From contig JAINUG010000037.1 in assembly GCA_029706075.1 (NCBI GenBank), positions 546,001 to 610,000 on the forward strand: a DNA stretch of 64,000 nucleotides, in the 5' to 3' direction. Below are positions 13,378 through 24,777 of this stretch, piece after piece. The notes beneath the pieces were generated by a model. That model saw nothing but the letters and a program-made list of their open reading frames with translations. It was not told the origin of the DNA and ran no database searches. Source of the DNA: Aldrovandia affinis (lineage: Eukaryota; Chordata; Actinopteri; Notacanthiformes; Halosauridae). The number at the start of each line of letters is the position of its first letter. The stretch's first letter is position 1. Position numbers and translations under genes: made by a program.

Positions 13378-13790
13378 AGCCCAGGAAAGACAACAACCCG
13401 ACAGCAACACAACCAGGGCTCTGCAACATCAACGCGACCTTTGTGACCTACGCAGAGGGGGTTTCAGAGGGTGTCGTGTACCCAGCACAAAAATCTACGA
13501 GCTAGTAGCTAATGATATAGATAGCTAGCATCATTTGTTCGACACGGTATAAAATGAACCCGCTTCAGGAAAGATTGGCTGAAGAAGTTTGAAGGTACAG
13601 GAGTTTCCCTGCTTTCATGAAAACGTTATCGACCTTGTTCAGTACAGAAGTGTAAGGACACCATGTTGCATAGGCTGCGCATAGCCTTTGCAGGCGTGTA
13701 TATTGCAAAGTGCTTGCGACATTGTTGCAATGCACGAACCGTGAAGTCGCACAAGTTATGTAGAAGCATGTAGAGGCCTTTACTCTCACC
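13378..13790 (+). repeat. Unnamed dispersed repeat, copy 1
   Basis: About 400 bp that recurs inverted at 61513-62048. Shared landmarks in order: CAACCAGGGCTCTGCAACAT; a stretch with CGCAGAGGGG and CACAAAAATC; AGCTAGCATCATTTGTTCGA; GGCTGAAGAAGTT; TTTCATGAAAAC; AAGGACACCATGTT; CTTGCGACATTGTTGCAATG; and AGAAGCATGTAGAGGCC. Both copies share a short translatable stretch (KVD-VFMKAGK-LYL-TSSANLS on the strand opposite to this orientation), but the frames break elsewhere, so coding is not supported. I do not recognise the family. Confidence 0.7.
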
Positions 13791-16700
13791 CCAGCCCAGC
13801 CTCACCTACTCAGGGTGTTCTACTTTCAGTATCATTATTTGGTTTACCTCCCCTGCAATCCCTCTGCTATTTGACAGAGAAGTCCTGTATTCACAAAAGC
13901 TGAGAGGAGGTGGAAGTGAAGAGAGAAATATTAGAAACACAATGAACACATGGAGTGAGTAAAAGAGGAAATGGAGTCTATGTTTTTCCCCGGAGGTCAT
14001 TTTCAAGAAAGAAGTGTGTACCTTCCCTGTTTATCCCGTCTCTCTTTTTTTCAGTGGCACATCCTCGATGACATAGAGTGAACAAACTAGAATTCTTGCA
14101 TCTGCGCCCTTTCAGAAAGTGATTTTTTTCCCCGTTTAATTAATCAAAGTGGACAAATATGGCAATTTTTCATCATAAAGAGGTTTTTTTACATGGTGCA
14201 TTCATCACGGCAGGGTGGCCACGAAGGTTGTCTTGAAATAGAATTCACATGGCCATTAGAAAGGTCACAAATGTCAGCTTAATTTATTGGAGCTTGTACA
14301 TTCATAATTTTTCAGATCTCTCCCGTTTCGTTTTGTGAGCACCACGTTGCCGTCTCGGGTTTCTGCCTCTTGAAGCTGTTCTCTCTTCTGGATTCTCGAT
14401 GAGCCCAACAGATCGATGGGACTAGGGAACACGGGCGGCCATCTTGTTTTGTGGGTGAGTTGGAGGCCGGCCGCTCTCTCGGGCTTGGTGAGGAATCCCA
14501 GGCAGGGAGCTTTTTGTTTTTCATGGAGTTTCTCATGTCTGTCGCTGGCTTAGTCTCGCTTAACAGCCGTGTGTTGGACCTGCCTTGCTCCACCAGTCAT
14601 TTTGCCAGACCTGACACACGGATAGTAAGCAAACGTATCCTTTGCTGTGCCGATATTTAATTAGCCGCACAGACTGCAACAAAGGCCTGTTTGTGCAATA
14701 GTGTGCACACAGTATAGTGTGTTTACTTTAGCATGCGTGTGCAGATATTACACAGAAAAAGACTTGCATGGCACCATCGCTGGATTATGATGCAACACGT
14801 GGAGTTTGGTAAACATATGTGACGTTACTCCAGTGCATTTTGTTTTTGAACAAATTAACTATTGTGTTTGATACATGTAATCAGTCCACAGAAGTGTAAG
14901 TAGACGTTTCAACCTTTCATTGGAAAGTCCTCTTCGCCTCATGCCTGCTGCAGATTCACGCTCCTCCCGGGGACTGTGCGGAAGGGCGGTGGAGTGATGT
15001 CGAGGTGAGGCCGGTGGGGAGCGAGGGAATATTTTTGAGAGACTCAGATGGTGTGTGCAAACTCTGGGGACCAGCTGTTACCCTCCTAACTCCTCCTCTT
15101 CCTGCTGGGCACAGATCCTTCTGCAGAGATACTCCTGCCCCCTGGCCACACCCCCTTCAGAAAGCACTTCATTTAGAGAGAGCCCCCTCCTCCCTCGTGC
15201 TTTCCCATCGTTTCATGGATGCCAAGTTTCTCAAGGGAAGAGGCGAGATAGGCAAACAAGGGAAACACTTTAGAAAGCAGTTTTAATACAGCTTTTTTTG
15301 TACTTGCTACACCAGTGATGGCACAACCATTGATTTGGTTTGACTGTGTAACAATAAGCTTAAACGGCAGAGTGGTGACCGTCTGGCTCCTCGAAATTTG
15401 TCAGTCTCAGTAATTTTCACAGGAATGCGTTCCTTTAAAAAACACACACAACGAAATGCTATCGATCCACAACTCTCGCGCCAAGTGTTGTGATCTAACA
15501 TTAGCGATATTTTCAAAATATTTGTACAGTATTCTCTACAAATTCAATAACACATTGCGAGGAGCTTTTTTTTGTTTTTTTACATTGCAGACTCATTGCA
15601 AGCCGATTCGCTGCCTGGAACTGCTTGGAAATTAGTTTATGTCAGCCAAATCTTTCAAACGTACATCAGATGTTTTCCATTTCTAGATGCGCACAGTTTT
15701 TTTTCTCAGGAACTTACGAAGGAAATGTTGGCGTCAGCCAGATTTTGAGCAAATGCTGTAGAAATGTGTGCTTCTTGTTCTTAATAAACGCATGCATTCT
15801 GATGATCGCGTGTGTGTGTGTGTGTACGTGCATGCTCGCGTGCATGTGTTACTGGAACTCCCGTTTGCCCTTGGTGCGGACTGCAGATGCAGTGGGAGCG
15901 GAAATGGCATCCCACATCTAGGCCTGTAATCAGAGCCTCCTGATTAGTGGCTTATCAGCACATTTATGATGCGCAGTCCCTCGCCCCGGCCCCTCGTTGA
16001 CATGGGTTTCTGTGCGTCCGTGCGGCGGCTCTCGCCGTTTCCTGTCTCTTGTTTTTGTTTATTTACTCTTCATAACAAATCCTGTTTGTGTAAAAAAAAG
16101 AAGATTTTTTTAGAAAACCTGCTGTGTGTGCTCGTAGAATTTATTTTTCCAAAAAATTCTGTGTTATTCTTCTTCTCTCGTGCGGTTTATGAATTCGGGT
16201 ATGTCAGCCCGGTTAAATATTATCTGCAGATAGGTCCGTCGGTAATAGCGGAGGCTCCGCGGGGGCGAGTTTGTTGTGTTCGTCGCTATCTTGACAGACA
16301 TTCCAAGCCTTGGAACTGACAGCGGCAAACAGAGCGAGGACGTGAAACACATCGCACATTTCACAGCCCTCTCGTTTCATAACGGGCCAATATTCACATG
16401 CCCTGTAGTCAATCTTCCTGTGTTTTTTTGTACTATTGTACTGTATGAGTGCGCTTTTCGTAAGCACTGGTATTCGTAGGATTGTACGGAGGCACTGAAG
16501 ACCAGACCCTTGACAAGTGTAAAAGCGCTCTAGTCGGTCTGGACTCAGACACAGTTAAACATGGCCGAAAATGAATTAATTTGGGTCATACTGATGTAAA
16601 AAATCACCACATTTGACACACACTTACATTTTTAAAGAGTACAGATTTACACATGGGATACGAGGAGGATTAATTTTGCACTGTAGAATTTCTGTGAGTA

Positions 16701-17140
16701 AGATCGAAGTTTATCCTGACTTATGGGCCAGCATTCAGCAAAACAGCTCAACCCAGAGCCTGTAGGTTTTCATTTTAGCCAGGCACTTAACCAGCTAATT
16801 CAACTGACCATTGGCTAGCCGTTCTCAACATTGTCATTGATTTAAAGACAGCTGAAAAACCTGTTGGCCTGTGGCCCTTCAGGTTCAGGTTTGAGAATGT
16901 GCTGTCGCCAATTAACTTGTTTTAACCAATCAGATAACTTTACTCAGAAAGCGCTATGATGCTCCAATCAGAGTCACCGATAACACATGATAGCTCCTCC
17001 TATTTCTAAGATCATGAGGCCTCACTCTCCCACCGCTACTTTCCTGCAGGCAGTTCTGTCATCCGGTTTAATTCCTATTCCGAGGCTGTCTCCTCTCTCG
17101 TGTGAAAGATAAGGGCCAGCAAATTGAAAAGGGGACTCTC
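13791..17140. other. Intergenic DNA, no gene seen
   Basis: Largely unique sequence with a short GT run at 15810-15826. Reading frames are short and without recognisable motifs. At about 16735-16900 there is a weakly symmetric stretch (TTAGCCAGGCACTTAACCAG, then GACAGCTGAAAAACC) that could be an old MITE, but I cannot establish ends. Confidence 0.55.
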
Positions 17141-17172
<32 letters not shown>

Positions 17173-17188
17173 TGTGCGCGCGTGCGTG
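17141..17188. repeat. (GTGC)n microsatellite
   Basis: About 12 tetranucleotide units of TGCG/GCGT, a CpG-dense array, with GTGCGCGCGTG near its end. Confidence 0.92.
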
Positions 17189-17224
17189 GATTAAGGTAGT
17201 GACGGGAGAGTGAGACTTCGCGAA

Positions 17225-17322
17225 CACTATGATTGTTCTTACCTTGTATTAATGCACATCTTGTAAGTTGCTCTGGATAAGAGCGTCTGCTAAATGCTTA
17301 AAATGTAAAATGTAAAAATGTA
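17225..17322 (+). mobile_element. L2/SINE-type 3' tail fragment
   Basis: TTGTATTAATGCACATCTTG followed by TAAGTTGCTCTGGATAAGAG and AAATGTAAAATGTAA repeats. The same longer tail occurs on the minus strand at 62225-62310, including the TGTATTAATACAC segment that the full SINE copies lack, so this is probably a separate LINE-type family sharing the tail. Confidence 0.75.
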
Positions 17323-18565
17323 ACACCAAAATAGGAGATCTCCCCCATATGGATCCTGACTGTGCCGTTGGCTTGCTCACCACACAGAGGGTTCTGCTGG
17401 GATATCATTAAAACCCTGTCCAGTACCACCCCCTCTTCCATCCTTCTCCCTCCCTCCTTCCCCCCCCATCCTCTCCACTAGACTGCAGCTGTATCCCTTC
17501 AGTAATAATAGGAGGAACACCCCTCCTGCAGGTCCCTTCCTGTCCATGCAAAGAGCCCCCACCCCCAACCCCGCCTGCCCTGTTCAAAACTCATTTCCCC
17601 ATCTTTTCCTCTTTACCAGGTTCGAGCCTTGCAGTTGCATTGTGCAGTGCATTTGCGCAGCAGTGGATTAACTCGAAAACCTTTTACATACACAGTGCAT
17701 ACCTTCTGTTTATATTTTATATCCCCCGTAGATTATTCTGCCTGTGTGCTACTGTGCATTAGGGGAAGTGGACCCACGGTGCGTGCTGCATGCAGCAATA
17801 TTCACGCAGCGCCACAGCTGCAGAGTCCTCAGATCACCGGTTTAATTGTTTTATTTTCTGCACGGGCAAAAAAGATTTCGCTCTCACCTTTTCTGCCGTT
17901 CGAGCGCCACAGCGGAAAAGGTGTAAGAGCGTCACGTCAGAGTCGCCTCCCGTGTCGAGAGGTTAACAGTGGATTTAGTCCCCTTCTGGAGCGCGTGATA
18001 ATCTGCTCTGTGGATTCTCGTTTCCACTGCGATCTACTGCATATCCGTTTCCGCCGTGCCTTCTTGGGCTACAGGCAGCAGGTCAACACTGCAGCAGCAG
18101 TCGTGATTGCGTGTAAGGGTATCGCCCTCCCCTAGGACCGCGGACAACAACAACAATGCCATCTCCCAAAAGAATCCGCCCCTATTACTGAGATATTTGT
18201 TTGGAGTCTTTCAGGAAATAGCAGGGTGGGTTTTTTTCTTTTTCTTTTCTCTTTTCTCTTTTTTTTATGATGAAATATCTGCAGAAAGCTCTTCCAGAGA
18301 GCCGTCTCCAGTAAACCATCGCCGTTTCCTGCTTCAGCACTCTGCGGTGAAATTCTGCTGAACGGTGCAGCGCGGCGGGGCTCCGGGCGGAGCGGTCGCA
18401 GGTGATGCATGGCCCGGGCCGGGCCGGAGCGGGGAGGTGCTGCTGCACACAGAGACAGATGTCAGAGGGAGTATAACCTGGCCCTGATCCACTCCCCGAG
18501 GCCTGGGACCAGCAGAGCTGATCTCGGCTCAGTGTGAAGTGTTCTATCAGGGCCCGGTCCTCCAT
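17323..18565. other. Intergenic DNA with a GC-rich patch, no gene seen
   Basis: C/T-rich at 17400-17620. GC-rich at 18360-18450 (GCGCGGCGGGGCTCCGGGCG; GGGCCGGGCCGGAGCGGGGA), which could be part of a CpG-rich regulatory region, but no exon or start is supported. Confidence 0.5.
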
Positions 18566-18813
18566 CTCGCTCGCTCTCTCTCTCTCACTCGTGCTTGCTG
18601 TCCCTCTCTCTCTTCTCTCTCTCTCTCTCTCTCTCTCTCATTCTCCAGCTTACTGTCTCCATCTCTCAAACTGTCCCTCCGGTTCTCTCTCTTTCTCTCT
18701 CTCTTTCGGTAGCTCTCCCCCTCTCTCTTACAAATTGTCCCTCTGATTCTCTCTCTCTTTCTGTAGCTCTCTTCCCCCTCTCTCTCTTACGAACTGCCCC
18801 TCTAATTCTGTCC

Positions 18814-18848
<35 letters not shown>

Positions 18849-18853
18849 CCTCG
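18566..18853. repeat. (CT)n-rich tract with about 60-bp higher-order units
   Basis: CT-rich DNA in which a unit with CAAACTGTCCCTC, a CT run, GTAGCTCTC, more CT and TTA recurs at about 18668, 18730 and 18790. It ends in a pure CT run to about 18848. Confidence 0.85.
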
Positions 18854-21800
18854 CTATGTTCAGGCAGCTTGTGGAAAGACTCGCACACTGCAGTTTACAC
18901 GCATAAATGTAACAGGAGGCACAGCTTTCACAGCAGATTAATCCTAGAGGTGTAAGAACAAGAAAGAGGCAAACATACATTTCTGGACTGCAGTCCTCTT
19001 TTTATACACTGTATATACAGTATATTGTGCTTTCTGCCAGTGTCTCCTCCAGTAAACATCGAGGCCATTTTTAAAGCACTTCCTGTCATTTTGTGTTGTT
19101 TCAGCCGGTTGTGACTGAAATGGTGGTGTTTTCACTTGTCTTAAAGCTTGGGAGGAACAGTTCTGCCAAGTGCAGCGTCTGAATAATTGAAGGGCAAGCC
19201 GTTCCCTCTTCCCCCCAGTACCCCATGGAGGAAACTCCAGGAACGACCGAGGTTTCTGGACCCGTTGTGACGAGCATTCTATATTTATTGTGATAAATAA
19301 ATAACATTTCCCATAAAACAAGTCTTCGTTTTTAAGACTTCATTTCGCTCTATTCGAGGCGCTTTAAAAATATCCCTACGACAGAAAGGTCACATTGTTC
19401 AGCACACAATCTGTGCCTCAGTTTTCTTTATGGATTCAACAAATGCTACGCAGGGATTAACAAAGCCTTGTTTGTACTCCTGCTCGTTGTAAAGAAGAAC
19501 ATGAGCCTGTTTGGTATTAGACTCATAAGAAAATATTACAAAGTAATGGCAGAAGGCATTGTTTGTGTTTTAAACAAGTATACAGTGCATTAGTATGTGC
19601 TTTAGTAATGTGTGTTAACAATGTGAGGTGTATTTATAAAGTATAGGGGTATGTAGAGTAATTTAGTGATGTGATTCATGGCATGTTCCTCACTGAATGG
19701 AAACCTATGTAGTGCTGTGTCAGAAAACATCATGTTTTACCCATCGATCACCTTCACAAGATTTCATTGTATCAACCATGCATCGCTTAGGACTGAAGGT
19801 CTGATCGGTATCTTTGGCGTGAACAACTGCGGGCTAAACGGCTTGTAGCATACAGCACAGTGGAGAGAGGCCAAGGTTTTGGCCAGCCTGCAGTTTGATG
19901 TTGGCAAAAAAAGGTTAGCTCTGCAGACCATGTTAACCGTAGAAAGGCACAAAGGGAGAGAACATGTTACCAAATACTTCCAGTCTCCACATTTCTTTTT
20001 ATTTCTGTTTCAAAGGATGAAAAGTGGCTCCTCCTTTAGCACTGACAAGAAGAGCTATGCTTTAATTACCCAAATCTGCCAAAAAATATATTACTTTGCT
20101 ATTAAGAGAGAGAGAGAGAGAGAGTGTAATCAGTGCCATTGCCAATTACCAGTGTATGAAGCAGAGAGGAGATTATTAGCACAAAACTAATACTTTCTTT
20201 GTCACCCTTTGACATTTTTCCAAAGGGAAGTTAATCCGAATAGCTGCCTTTATGGCAAATTTATTCTAATAAGGTGTGCCCTTCCCATTTTCCCAGAAAA
20301 GGCCAAATGCTGCACACTGGAGGAATTTGGCTGCTCTTTCATGCAAATGCACATCCACTCGCCTGCCTCTCCACATTGCAGCCTGCAGTCAAATTGCACT
20401 TGTGAAAAAACTGCACAACAGGGCACAACAAGAGGCCCGTGCAACGATGCATCTGATTGTACGTCACATCGCCGATGGCCGTGTTTATAATCAGAAGTCA
20501 AATCTGACGGGCTCTTCGTTAGTTCTTTGACAATTAAAAACACAACTTGACTGTCATGGCAGTAAGATAGTACGCGTTTGTGTGTGCGCGCGCACGTGTG
20601 AAGGGGGTTTACTTAACGGTTCTGTGCTACGGTCAACATAGGCGCTGTGTGGAGCGACCGTTGCTTGTGATGGTCAAGACCACACGACCGCGATACCTCA
20701 TCAAGCGGTTTGTTTATTTTTATGCCTGTACAAACCTCCTAATTATTTCCCCTCTGTTTTATACCACAGCCTCTCTAATCAAATTGAGTGAGGATAGGAC
20801 TGGCCGTTCGATTGCCGACTAAACACTTTCTGGCCCGAGCAGCCCCCCTCCAGCGTTCCTCCACTCGGCACTCCACTATAAACAATGGCTTAATTATTTT
20901 GCTGCCACGGGCTGATTAATGATGGATCCGATAGTATGGATCGGTGGAACCACATAACGTGAAACATCGACAGGTTTATTGAAACAACAAGTTCAGACAA
21001 ACTCGTCTAAATCACAGGGGGAGGCAGGAACTTCGGGTGGGATTTGGGAAGCAAAATGTCCTCTCTTCTCTTGTTTTTGCTTCTTTGAAAAAAATCAAAT
21101 TGTTTTGAATTCTTTTCAACCATTGCGATGTTTAATGCGCATAAATAGATTAAGTGATGAATAAGTAAACAGGTCGATAAACGCAGAATGGTAGAACTGT
21201 AAACTTGCTGTGGTGGGAATGAAAAGGGAGCTTGTCTATATGTATTAGTGCAAGGAGGAGTGTGGTTGTCTTCCTCTCCTCGGATCAAGTAACTGAGGCA
21301 AGGCTAAGACATACTGAGGAGGCCTCTCCTGCAAATGGCTGCAAATTATGAATTTATCTATTTCTCACAAATCTTAAACCATTTTTTCCATGAAAACATT
21401 GATGTTTTTCCCGTGTATAACAGCAATGAATGACCATGTGTTTTTTGCTGATTCACTTCATTTCTGTGGCTGTGTTGTTTTCGTTTTTTTACCTTGGAAT
21501 GTTCACAACGCTTTCGGTTAGTGGGGTTCCTAACAATAAAATTGAAGATAAATCTTCATTTTCATGTTCCCAGCATTTACAACTAATCCCATAACAGCTT
21601 GAGTTTGTTTATTGTCTTAATTTGTGCTCCCAAGCCTTTGTTTGCTGTATTGCGCCTCTGTGTTCATTTTGGGTGCATTTCAAAAAGGATTTCTCCTAAG
21701 TGTTTTTTAAATGAAATTGTCCTCTTCGGTACACAGAGCTCTCTGAGTATAAACGTCTGTTTTTGCAATACCATCTTAAGGTCTTCCATTCCGTTTGCTG

Positions 21801-22616
21801 CATATATTTTAGAATAGGATTTCCCTGACCTCTGCATGGTCATGTCCACATTCGAATCTATTTGCGTACATTATCTTCAAGATGAAAGGCTCTCCTCGGT
21901 TTTGAAACAACAGCAACAATAAGGAGAATCAGAATCTTTGCACAGAGGCACCTTGTTTAGGTGAATCTCCATTAATTAAGGAAATAGGTCCATTGATCAT
22001 CAGCATTCTAACAGCAGGGAGTATGCGTATATTCACATATATGTAATGCATTTATATGACAGAGCATGGTGTAAAACCAGCTTCGATGTGATTCAGTTTC
22101 AATGCAAAGCGCCCGGCTGCTTGTACGGCCTATTTGTGCAGCTCTGCTCATACAGGGTTTAATAAGATGTGGATAATATGTGCTTACTGAGCATTTTAGA
22201 AAGCAGCAGATTTGTCTGGTCCTAAGTGGAGTTGTGGTCACTGTGGCATGAGCAAGGATTTACTCTGCTGCATATTCAGAGGGGTGTAAATAATGAATTT
22301 GTTTGAGAAAAAGAACGCCAATGTTCTCCATGACAGAAAATTGTGATGATCAGTTAAAAGGCCTTGTTGAACGGAACTGGGCTATGAACTGAATACTCAA
22401 CCTTTTTGTAGTTCTTTCAAGTCACGGGGCAGCTATTCTCGCATTTAAAGTATTGAATGCACTATCAGGGAAACATTTCTGCCTGTACCTGCAGCTGTTG
22501 TACTAGTTTCCGTTCTGGACATGGCAAATTCGTCATGTGTTCTTCAGCATGTTCCATCAACATTTTTCTTCCGGAAATGGAGAGATCTCCTGCTCTAGTT
22601 GTGATTGCTCTCGCCA
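18854..22616. other. Intergenic DNA, one CNE-like block
   Basis: No gene supported. (AG)n at 20105-20124. The stretch around 20,760-20,960 is repeat-free and holds CTAATCAAATT, AACAATGG (a SOX-type core at 20881) and CTTAATTATT close together, suggestive of an enhancer. Confidence 0.5.
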
Positions 22617-22825
22617 TTTTAAATGCACTCATTGTAAGTCATTCTGGATAAGAGTGTCTGCTAATTGTCTAAAATGTAAATGTAAAATGAAAGAGAAAGG
22701 AAGGCAGGTTTGATTTCAAGGTGCAGGATTGGTCTCGTACCATTGAGCGAGGCACACTTAACCTGAATTTCTCCAGTAAACATCCAGCAGTTTAAAGGGA
22801 TAATGTGTAAAGGCTGAGACGTATG
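22617..22825 (+). mobile_element. Degenerate SINE fragments
   Basis: A tail (TTGTAAGTCATTCTGGATAA, AAAATGTAAATGTAAAATG) at 22633-22688 is followed at about 22740-22800 by SINE body motifs (TTGAGCGAGGCACACTTAAC, CAGTAAACATCCAGCAG). These are two partial copies in the same orientation, back to back. Confidence 0.65.
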
Positions 22826-24361
22826 TGAGACTCTTATGTGCAAAAAGCAGGATAACAGACAGGTAATACCAAGCAGGATGAACACAATCAAAAAGGAGAT
22901 GCAGGAATAAGCATATCGATTAACTAATATGCTCTATTAGGAGTTAATACTCATACTAATAACAATACTAATACTAGTAATTATAATACTAATAGGAAAA
23001 ATACATATGTGTATATGTATGTGTGTGTGTGTGTGTGTGTGTATAAAATCATGTTGCTGAAATGCAAGGGTCTAACACTTATTTGCATCGACATCTAAAA
23101 TATCTCATTTCTAGCCTTATTTGCCTCCTGATCTTCATCAGGTTCTTGTTAGGAATGGACAAAGAGCACTGTAAAATATCCCCATTGAAGCTGTAACAGA
23201 TACAATAACGCCCAAGGAAACCTGATAAGACAAACAAGCATTCTCTTAATTCAGCGCAGATGAGGATGAAAAATGGTGTAACTCAGACTGCGCCCCCCCG
23301 CCCCCCTGTTTTCTCTTCTTTTTCATTGTTTTTACACCCACCAAAGAATGAAAACAATGACTTAACATACTGTGTGCGACTCAAGATTATGTTTAAACAA
23401 TCGTATTTTATTGTCATGGGGGGAATACAGCGAACTTTATTTGTTTAAAGGTTTATGATGTAATTTTTCTTGAACCTAATTCTCATGTTCAACTTTCTTA
23501 ACGTTATCATTGATGAACACTGCATTAACAACAGCATTCAGAAATAATAGCTTAACATTGTTTTAACAATGTGGCTGAAATACCTTGAGGGTAGGAGTGC
23601 GTGGTAGGAGAGAGTTACTTCTTAAGTAACTTCAAGGGCGCAAAAAGGGAAAAGAAAACAATTAGTCACATATCAAAGAGGAGTGTTGGCAGCGACTTGC
23701 TCCCCGAATTTGAACCTCTCCCACAGAAATGTTATTTTAACAAACAGAGGTGTTTATCTCCACTCTGGTTCTGTTTGTTTTCCCTTATCCATGTTATTTT
23801 CAGTCCCCTCTCAGACCAGATACAACACAGTGCCGGCACACCTACTGTTTAGCAAAATGTTTGCATTCTAGTGAACAAGGCGAAACAATAGGCACAGCTA
23901 TCACTGCACTAGTATTTGCTTTTACTTTCTTGGCACATGTAGGCCTACAAAGAGAATGCTAAAAGTCCTCAAAAAGTGTCCCTTTGCATACGCGGTGGTG
24001 TCTCTGCTCAGTTCTCTCCGATTGCTTGCCCCTGGGCACTTGCTCTTTCAGGAGAGTGTCTGAGCCCCTGGGCCGGGATGTGGTTTGTGGCAGCCGATGA
24101 AGGCCTCGAAGGGCAGTCATGCGGCACAACGCTGCTTTTGATCACATTTTCACCATCACAGAAAAAACCCTCTTTTCCCTCACGAGGAACTACAGAAAAA
24201 ATATTCTGTTTGGGGAGTCAATTTTTCATTCCTATTGTCATGATGAGCCACATAAATTTAAAAAAGGGGGTGGTGTTGAACAATTTATCCATTTCCACAT
24301 AAACACACACACATGGTCTGGGTGCAAGAGGGGTGTCTGTAATGATGACAATTCCCCTGTC
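22826..24361. other. Intergenic DNA, no gene seen
   Basis: AT-rich, with ATACTAATA-type repeats at 22940-23000, (TG)n at 23019-23042 and a C-run at 23292-23305. Confidence 0.6.
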
Positions 24362-24695
24362 TACAGAGCACGAGTAGTCGCCCAATGGTTTGAGGAGCAT
24401 GACACTAATGTTATCCATATGTCATGGCCTTCTCAGTCACCAGATTTGTACCCAATCAAGCATTTCTGGAACAGTCTGAAATGTTCTGGAATGATGGCTG
24501 AGACAGCGTTTTCCACTGCTGTCAACAAAGCACGAGTTGATTTACTCTCTTGTACAAGAGTTCATATAGTGTCATATTGCTCCTAAAGAATTCCAGATGG
24601 TGGTAGACTCTATGCCATTGTGCACACACATGGTGGCCCAACGCCCTATTAAGTGACTTTGCATTTGTGTCTCCACTTTATTGTTCACTACCGAT
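24362..24695 (+). pseudogene. Tc1/mariner transposase C-terminal relic
   Basis: Translation around 24385-24480 gives QWFEEHDTNVIHMSWPSQSP and DLYPIKHFWNSLK, which match the catalytic-domain segment of fish Tc1-like transposases (typically WPSQSPDLNPIEHLW). The aspartate of SPD is present, but the usual N-P-I-E-H reads Y-P-I-K-H, so the motif's glutamate has become lysine. The next 100 bp keeps frame poorly and ends in stops. Beyond it, GGTGGCCCAACGCCCTATTA and TCCACTTTATTGTTCACTA match the 3' terminal region of such elements. The N-terminal DNA-binding part is absent, so it is inactive. Confidence 0.85.
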
Positions 24696-24742
24696 ATATT
24701 CTTTTATATTTTTAACCAGTTTTAAATTCTGTTTAGTGGTTC

Positions 24743-24777
24743 TGTGTGGCTCAGTAGGTAGAGCATGGTGCTGACAT
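24743..24777 (+). mobile_element. Truncated tRNA-like SINE head
   Basis: CTGTGTGGCTCAGTAGGTAG followed by AGCATGGTGCTGAC is the A-box half of a tRNA-derived SINE common in fishes. It stops before any B box, so it is neither a functional tRNA nor a complete SINE. Confidence 0.6.

Noticed and set aside
13565-13789. Short conserved frame shared with 61458-61742 as a real gene
   Set aside because: Similarity is spread over non-coding parts of the repeat too, and the frames diverge through indels; better explained as a dispersed repeat.
16735-16900. Possible old MITE
   Set aside because: The symmetry is weak and neither terminal repeats nor target duplications could be placed.
24119-24586. 155-codon frame as an intact transposase
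   Set aside because: Only the middle to C-terminal part resembles Tc1/mariner; the motif's glutamate is replaced, the DNA-binding half is missing and the end degrades.
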